64,000 bases of DNA. It comes from Archegozetes longisetosus (lineage: Eukaryota > Arthropoda > Arachnida > Sarcoptiformes > Trhypochthoniidae). The stretch spans positions 11,832,220-11,896,219 of the forward strand of contig JAEMBT020000001.1 in NCBI GenBank assembly GCA_018873245.2, written 5' to 3'. The notes below the pieces were generated by a model, which did no database searches, had not been told where the DNA came from, and saw only the letters and a program-made list of their open reading frames with translations. The first letter of the stretch is position 1; the number at the start of each line of letters is the position of its first letter. Made by a program: the position numbers and the translations under genes. This document shows positions 57,624 through 64,000 of this stretch, one piece after another.

Positions 57624-60600
57624 ATGATTACATTCAATCATAAAATGCTATTATTTTTAACGTTTGTTTATTTGATGTTAGTCAATGTTATTGCTGAAGT
57701 GCCACAATGCAATAGTACTGGTAATATTACTGACCCCGATGACCGTAACTGCTTTTATCAATGTGATAATTTGGGTGAATCCACACACTATTGCTGTCCA
57801 GAAGGCTTTCGATTCAACGATAAGATAGCAGCCTGTGATAAATCTGGAAATGTAAAATATTTCTCAGGTAAACAAAGTTTAATTATATTGAAAATTAATT
57901 AGATTTAATTGTGAAGTTTCTGTTAATTAGAATTTATATAAGTCTCTCAATAACGGCTAATCTCTGAGCCTTAAAGTTTCTTAGTTGTTTATTGAGAGAA
58001 TTAGACGATAATGAAGTACTTTAAATATGAGAGCCTATCTATTCCTGAGTTTTGTTTTATTTAATTACAAAGAGAGTAATAATACCGAAAATAACTGTAT
58101 ATTACTTGATGAAATAAAGCATGACAAAGAGTGAGAAATTTTATATCGATATTGAACTGAAGAATAAGTCTATGGTAATCGATTATATCGATTTAATAGA
58201 TTCAAAAATTTTTGAGTCTTATAACTTCATCTTTCTATTAATTCTTTAATATATACCTCGCGGCAAAACAATCTGGAAAAACGAAGTGTAAAACTTTTAA
58301 TGAAAATTACAATATTTTGACCTCAAAGTTATCATAAGAATGCATTTGATTTTAATTATTACAACTAAAAGAATTAACAATTTAATTCCATCTCTCTCTC
58401 TCTCTGCAGCTATACACTTTTCAATGCGTTCTTTCGTACTTTTGTTAAATGACTCCTATACTTCTAATTATAAATTGGACCCACAGTTAAAATTTTTTGG
58501 TTCTTCCTTCTCAACAATATCTTTTATTATTCCCCATAAGCGTTGAATCGGGTTTAGGTCGGAAAAATGAATTCTCAAAATATGCCATGGGTTTCCGAAT
58601 TTTTTTGTCGTAAGGATTATTTTAAATTCTAAATCAAATCAAACTAATTTAGAGTAATATTAAAAATTCAAAATCATTGTAATTTATTGAATTGAATTGA
58701 ATTAAAAGTAATTAATTATATTTATTATTTACAAAATAACCCAAGCTTAAATCCCTTATATGAATGACAAAGAGTAATAAGCGGTTTCTCCAGTTAACTT
58801 ATTTTTTGAGTTTTATTTTAATTAAGTTCTTTAATTTTGGTTTTATCTATATTTTAAAAAAAAATTCGGCACATATTTCAATGAGAAAATAAGGATTTAT
58901 CGCTATGAAAAACTTAGACATTTTTTTCAATAAAACTAAAGAGTAACTTTGAATGAGTTTTTCCCTATTTCATCTATAATCGATAACTGGTTATTATTCA
59001 TTTTCATTCATATATAAAAGTTATCATATGAATGAGAAGTTGAGTTATCCTTTGCTTTATTCTTTTAACGAAGTCTATATATTGATAAATTAATTTCGAA
59101 AAATTATAGGTAGTGATCGAAAAAAATGCCAAAATAAAATACATCGCAAATGTTATCAAGAGAGCTATAACGAAGCAGACGTCGATAAAGTGAGAAAATG
59201 GATACAGGATCGATTTCTATTAGCAAATCCCTTACATCCTCCTTCGAAACCCCCGTGTCCTAAACTTCATGTTCGAAGAGATATAAAATGCTTAAGCAAA
59301 AAAGAGAGATCGGATTTAATCAAAGCCTGGAAACAATTATACAAAAGCGGAGTGATTGATACCCTAACGAATATTCATGCGAGTTATTGGCCAGCAACTC
59401 ACAAGTTCTCAGAAGGTCTCGTTTGGCATCGATGGCATGTCAATCGTCTTGAACAGGAACTGAGAAAAATTAATTCAAACATCACTCTTCCTTATTGGGT
59501 ATGTGAAATGTTCTATCATTTACAGTTAAGGCAAAACTAATACTCTGTTATATCTCGTAGCATACTTGTGACTTTCTGCTTACTTGTCAATCTATTTTTT
59601 ATCTTTCCCTATAGTACGGGTGTTATAACTTTTTCGATTGAGAACCGAAGGTTTTTTGTCAGAGGGGGAGCAAGGTATATTTTATAGGTTTAGCGCAAGC
59701 TGTCAAGTGGTAAATAATACTATTCATTAGAAAAATATTCAATGATTTCACATTTTACTTTTTTGATGGCTTTCATATAGTTCTATTTTTTTGCTGGGTT
59801 TTGCAGCTTAAATTAAACTTAATTTAATAACACATTCTATGAACTTATTACATGACATCGAGGAGTTTGCTTTTGTACAAATCTTGGCTTTAATAAAGTT
59901 ATCACTTAAACTTTCTTTCATCAAACCATTGATTACAATTTTACAAAATCCAAACTAGTGATCGACAAAGTACTAAAAGGGAATTCCTGTCCTGTCCTGC
60001 ATTCTCGAAACCGATTCCTGTCCTGTCCTGTCCTGAGCCGTAAATTTTCATTCCTGTCCGGTTTTCTGTTTTCCTGACATTCAATGTGTTTGAAAAATTA
60101 TTTGTTCAAAAAAAATCAAACGAAAATACAATCAATGAATGCATATTCAATACAAATCAGAATTAGATCTAATAAAAAGCAATTCATTTACGTTCTGTGA
60201 ACTAAGTCTTGAACGATGGTCAGTGAGTATTAGAACAGCGGCACTGAAATTCCTTTCGCTTGAAAAGTTGGTCGCATGGATAGACAGCAAACGAATAGCC
60301 AACCGATAGAGTCGGGGATAACAACTTCTATTTTGTTCCCAATATCCGAGTAATGAATTTATGTCAAACTTATGTCCAGTTTCCATTTTACAGGAATTTT
60401 ACAGGAATTTAGAATCGAACAGGAATTCCTATCCTGTCCTGTAGTTATGATAGCCTTTCCCATTCCTGTAAATTCCTGACCAGGAACAGGACAGGACAGG
60501 AGTTCCTGCAGGAATAGAAATTCATGTCAAACACTAATCCAAACCATCATATAATTTAATATTAATTTTTCAAGCCTCTAATCAGTAAAAATTTGAGAAA

Positions 60601-62790
60601 AGATCAGGTTACAGGTCAATTCCGAAGACTGAAGATATAACGCCCGTGCCCTATATTTGTTTTTAGTTCATATAAATAACAAACCAATTTACAGGAGTTA
60701 ATAACAGAATTCACAAAATCGGAAAAGAGCATTGTTTGGGACTATTTTGGTCATGCAGGAAATAAACAAAACAACTATACTGTAAAGGATGGACCCTTTG
60801 CTAATCAACCAGTCCTTTATCCAGAGCCACATTTATTAAAACGTCAATGGAATCGCAACGGAACCATTTCTACTTGGGAACCACCGGAATGGATGACTTC
60901 ATTTATGCAAAAGAAACACCTGTGGGTGTTGTATTCGCTTTTCGATGCATATTCGGCACACTTTAAACCCCATTTAGCAATTGGCGGATATGCTGGCGAT
61001 TTTAGTATCCCCGTAGCCACTAATGAGTATATATAAAGACTCTGCAAAATTTAGAATATCTGTTGGTATTCGCTTCACTATGCGATAACTATAATGTCGA
61101 ATAAATATAAAATCTAACTACCAACTAAATAAAATAGGCTTTCTAAATTAGAAATACATATTTAACTTTGAATCGATAATTAAATATCAATTGATAGTAT
61201 AAAAACTGTAATTACATAATTGAATATGATGTATATAGCTCACTTGATTTTATTTTTTTCCCAAAACTTTTCACTCTAAATTTATATTCAAATTTTGCTG
61301 AATAAGTGAAACGAACTACAGCATATCTTCAGAATTCTGCAGAACACATTAAGATATAATTTGGCAAAAACTAACTTTGTATTTTTCATTTTCCTTAGCA
61401 ATCAGATCTTCATATTTCCTCTTTTCATAAATAATGTACACATTATATCTCAATTTTATGAAAAAGTTATTTAAATACTAAAAGCTGGTTTTTCAAACCA
61501 AGGAAGAGATTTATATGAAAGTAAAAGTTTTCGATAGTTTAGATAGAATTTCACCAAATAAATTTGATAATTCGTAGCTTTTATCTCTTATAATTTATAC
61601 TTGTAAATATATTATTCTAGCTTTAATTTTTGAATATTCTGATCTAGTCTAGTCTGAGCTTAATCCTTTGTCACAACTTAACTTCCGAGAACGTAAGATT
61701 AACTGTGGAGTAAAATGTTACCCCACGTTTTCCACGCTTTATATCTGTTCTAGGTTAGTCCTGATGCTTTGAGGATTAAAGTTAGCCCTTGTTTTCGAAA
61801 TTTTAATTTAGTAATTAATTAATTTCTAGTTATTACCTGCTACAACGTCATCAGTGTTTTAAGTTGCTAGCAGCAACATCACAATACTGCAACACATATA
61901 GTAAACACGAAGCACTGTGATGTTAGGAGAGATTTTTCTAATCAAAAATACATGTTTCAGAAAAAATTTAAATAAAGCTATAAGTCTATATTAATCAGGC
62001 TTTTTGTCGTTCAAATTCTCAAGAAATCACGACATTTTGTTGGTTTTAGTGACATTTTTAAAGTAAAATTGGAAATATTTTACCCCACAGTTGTGACGAA
62101 GGGTTAATAAACTAAAAGAATCAGAATTTTATAGTTCACTAATTTTTAGGCAAAAAATGTTTCAAATATTCAATATTAATATGTTCTTTCTCTTACAGCC
62201 CGTTGTTCTATTTATTTCACGCACATCAAGCAGACTTTGTGGTACTTAAATGGCAACTGAGTAATTTCTTGAATTTAGTTCCCTTAAACTACGATATAGG
62301 TCTTCGTCTCGATTGGGCCAATAATAAAATAGTAATACCTTCTCTTTATGACCCCTTAACATATTATAACGTGACCATCAAAGAGACTTTCGAAGTAGGA
62401 TTCGGAGAACTTTGCTATATTTACGACCAGATGATTAATCCAATACTTGATATAATTAATAATAAGAAAAGACCGCTTCCGTCGGCAGTTAAGCGATTGA
62501 AGGCTTCACTTCCCCCTAAAGTTTTCGCATTTTGGTTCCCGAAGTTCGAAGCAAACATCGCGACATACTTTGATTACTTATTACCCGAAATCGGAAACTG
62601 TAACACGGAATGTGTTAAAATGCCAATCGCGCCCGCATTCAAGGATACACCTCAGGGGAGAAGACAATATCAGGCGTTCGTCACTGACGCCAATTTTGAT
62701 ATCACTGTAATAACAGATCCAATAGAAAAACTTTATTATAAATTTATGAATGATCTGAACAGATATGGATACTGTTCGCCTTATGTTTAA
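57624..62790 (+). CDS. Secreted CBM14 (peritrophin-A)-tyrosinase fusion protein
   Basis: Four exons join in frame to 518 residues: 57624-57867, 59110-59498, 60695-61026 and 62199-62790. Exon 1 holds a signal peptide (about 1-24) and a chitin-binding CBM14 domain with six cysteines (29, 43, 47, 57, 58, 71; CFYQCDNLG...HYCCPEGFRF). Exons 2-4 hold a type-3 copper tyrosinase domain. CuA is His171 (TNIHASYW), His179 and His188 (THKFSEGLVWHRW, nine apart as usual). CuB is His300 and His304 (AHFKPHLAIGG, H-x3-H) and His329 (LFYLFHAHQAD). All six copper ligands are present, so oxidation of phenols to quinones is plausible. The first His of the common HH pair at CuB is Phe328. Arthropods normally tan cuticle with hemocyanin-type phenoloxidases, so this enzyme is notable. 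Likely site: cuticle or gut lining. Introns hold three mobile elements. Confidence 0.88.
58253..58617 (-). mobile_element. Tc1-derived MITE, copy 4, in tyrosinase intron 1
   Basis: The ends ACCTCGCGGCAAAACAATCT and, reversed, ATCCTTACGACAAAAAAAT match the family. It contains a short TCTCTCTCTC run at about 58390 that the other copies lack. Confidence 0.75.
59956..60536 (-). mobile_element. Deletion derivative of the hAT element at 39079, in tyrosinase intron 2
   Basis: 581 bp with the same ends (TAGTGATCGACAAAG on the left, TGTCAAACACTA on the right) and a perfect 8-bp duplication ATCCAAAC (59948-59955, 60537-60544). It is inverted relative to the full copy. It keeps both ACAGG/CCTGT arrays and the last 79 transposase codons (60147-60386), with changes such as LSIHATNFSSERNFSAAVLI. 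The rest of the gene is deleted. It could move only with transposase from elsewhere. Confidence 0.9.
61664..62103. mobile_element. TTAA-flanked MITE (piggyBac-like), copy 1, in tyrosinase intron 3
   Basis: TTAA flanks both sides (61660-61663, 62104-62107). The ends TCCTTTGTCACAACTTAAC and, reversed, CCCTTCGTCACAACTGTGG match. TTAA plus CCC ends are typical of piggyBac. No coding. Confidence 0.8.
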
Positions 62791-63040
62791 TTAAATTTTA
62801 TACACGCAAAATCTGTTAAAAGTTTAAGTATTTATCATTAGAATAATAATATTTATTAAATATTAGCAGTATTTTCTTCTCACTTATTAATCGGTGTTAT
62901 TAGCTTTAATTATATAATCAATGTAAAAATGATTATAGGAAGTTAATTGTAATTTTCGTAATAACCTTTTCTCTTTTTCTGTTTTCCATAACTATGCCGG
63001 TATTTTTCAAAGAAATGTCTGATATTATTTTGTAATTTAA
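62791..63040. other. 3' flank of the tyrosinase gene
   Basis: AT-rich with no further coding and no consensus AATAAA; variants such as AATAAT occur near 62840. Confidence 0.4.
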
Positions 63041-63516
63041 CCCTTCGTCACAACTGTGGGGTAAAATGTTCCCAAGTTTCACTTTAAAAATCTCCCTAAA
63101 ATCAACAGAATGTCGTCATTTCTTGAAAATTTAGCTATTCCTCAGTCATATATCTGACTATAAATCACAAAAATCCTGATTAATCTGGAATTATAACTTT
63201 ATTTTAAAAAATTATTTTCTGGCAACATGTCTTTGTGAGGACAGAAATTCCCCTTAATATCGCAGTGCTTTGTGTTTACTATATGTGTCGCAGCGCTGTA
63301 ATGTCGCTACTAGCAATTGAACAGCTGATGACGCTGTAGCAGATAATAACTAGAATTTAACTAATTAATTAATAAAAACATTGAAAATAAGGACTAACTT
63401 TGATTCTGAAAACATTCCGGACTAACCTGGAACAGATATAAAGCGTGGAAGACGTGGGGTAACATTTTACCCCACAGTTAATTTTACGTTTTCAGAAGTT
63501 AAGTTGTGACGAAGGG
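63041..63516. mobile_element. TTAA-flanked MITE (piggyBac-like), copy 2, inverted relative to copy 1
   Basis: TTAA at 63037-63040 and 63517-63520. The ends CCCTTCGTCACAACTGTGGG and, reversed, CCCTTCGTCACAACTTAACT match. Inside, CAGTGCTTTGTGTTTACTAT and GATATAAAGCGTGGAAGACG mirror copy 1 on the other strand. Confidence 0.85.
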
Positions 63517-63520
63517 TTAA

Positions 63521-64000
63521 ATCAGTTTTTATGTGAACGGTAAAGCGCTTTAAGAAATCAAAATAAATAAAGGAAGCTAAGAATTAATATTAAACTGTTT
63601 ACATTTATAATACATGCTTAAAATGCATGGGTGAAATGTTTTATAACATTTTTTGAGTATTCTTCTGAAAGTGGGCAGCCCAATTTCAAGGTATATACAG
63701 CCTAATAGAGTCGAGATATGTCAATCTTACCCACAGTATTAAACCATCTCTAAGATACTCGATTTTAAAGCCTTCATTTGAAAAAGATAAAAAATGTAAT
63801 GTTTTCTATAAAATCGTTAGGTATCCACAAACATGATCTAATCTAAATGAGAATAGTTTCAGATCTTGGAGCGAGGGTCTAAATGTACTGAGTGAGACGA
63901 CCTGGCTGTCTCCCTAGTCAAGCTTCATCTGATTCGTGGAGGTTAGGCAAAAGAATTGCCATAAGTTATGCAGCTCATCATATAATTCTAATTTAAGGGC
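63521..64000. other. Window end, no gene seen
   Basis: No recognisable frame. A somewhat GC-richer stretch at 63860-63930 could be the edge of another feature, but nothing can be assigned. Confidence 0.3.

Overview
This 64-kb window is nuclear DNA from an animal, most likely an arthropod. Genes have GT-AG introns, many only 50-90 nt long. The DNA is very AT-rich and crowded with DNA transposons and short non-autonomous elements. The gene set fits an arthropod with plant- or fungus-degrading enzymes: a chitin-binding peritrophin domain fused to a tyrosinase, an SLC4A11-type transporter, a DEG/ENaC channel, and GH48 and GH5 glycoside hydrolases. A mite or springtail is my best guess, but the sequence alone does not settle it.

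Layout. 0-0.4 kb: last two exons of a LACTB-like serine hydrolase (+). 5.7-9.8 kb: a complete 13-exon SLC4A11-like transporter (+). 13.7-15.0 kb: an intronless DEG/ENaC channel (+). 15.7-21.4 kb: nested repeats, comprising a diverged tandem repeat split by an inverted-repeat element that is itself split by a hAT MITE, then a decayed Tc1 element, a hAT remnant and another MITE. 22.1-32.5 kb: two minus-strand glycoside hydrolase genes, a GH48 enzyme and a 4-exon GH5 mannanase, each with a TATA box; a decayed mannanase fragment follows at 35.2 kb. 32.9-43.9 kb: a transposon-rich block with a full-length hAT element that landed inside the BED zinc-finger region of an older transposase pseudogene. 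44.2-49.8 kb: an inverted pair of nearly identical genes for a small cysteine-rich single-pass membrane protein, with MITEs at the duplication edges. 54.0-54.6 kb: a two-exon secreted cysteine-rich protein. 57.6-62.8 kb: a four-exon secreted protein with an N-terminal CBM14 domain and a complete type-3 copper tyrosinase domain; its introns hold a Tc1 MITE, a hAT deletion derivative and a TTAA-flanked MITE.

Functional picture. GH48 and GH5 are both predicted secreted enzymes on the same strand, so together they suggest digestion of plant or fungal polysaccharide. The CBM14-tyrosinase would bring a phenol-oxidising enzyme to chitin, in cuticle or gut lining. The small cysteine-rich proteins have no function I can assign. 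Most other DNA is mobile: at least eight elements are called from terminal inverted repeats plus matching target-site duplications (8 bp for hAT, TTAA, TTA or TA). Several elements are nested, which gives relative ages, and one can be compared with its empty site inside the window.
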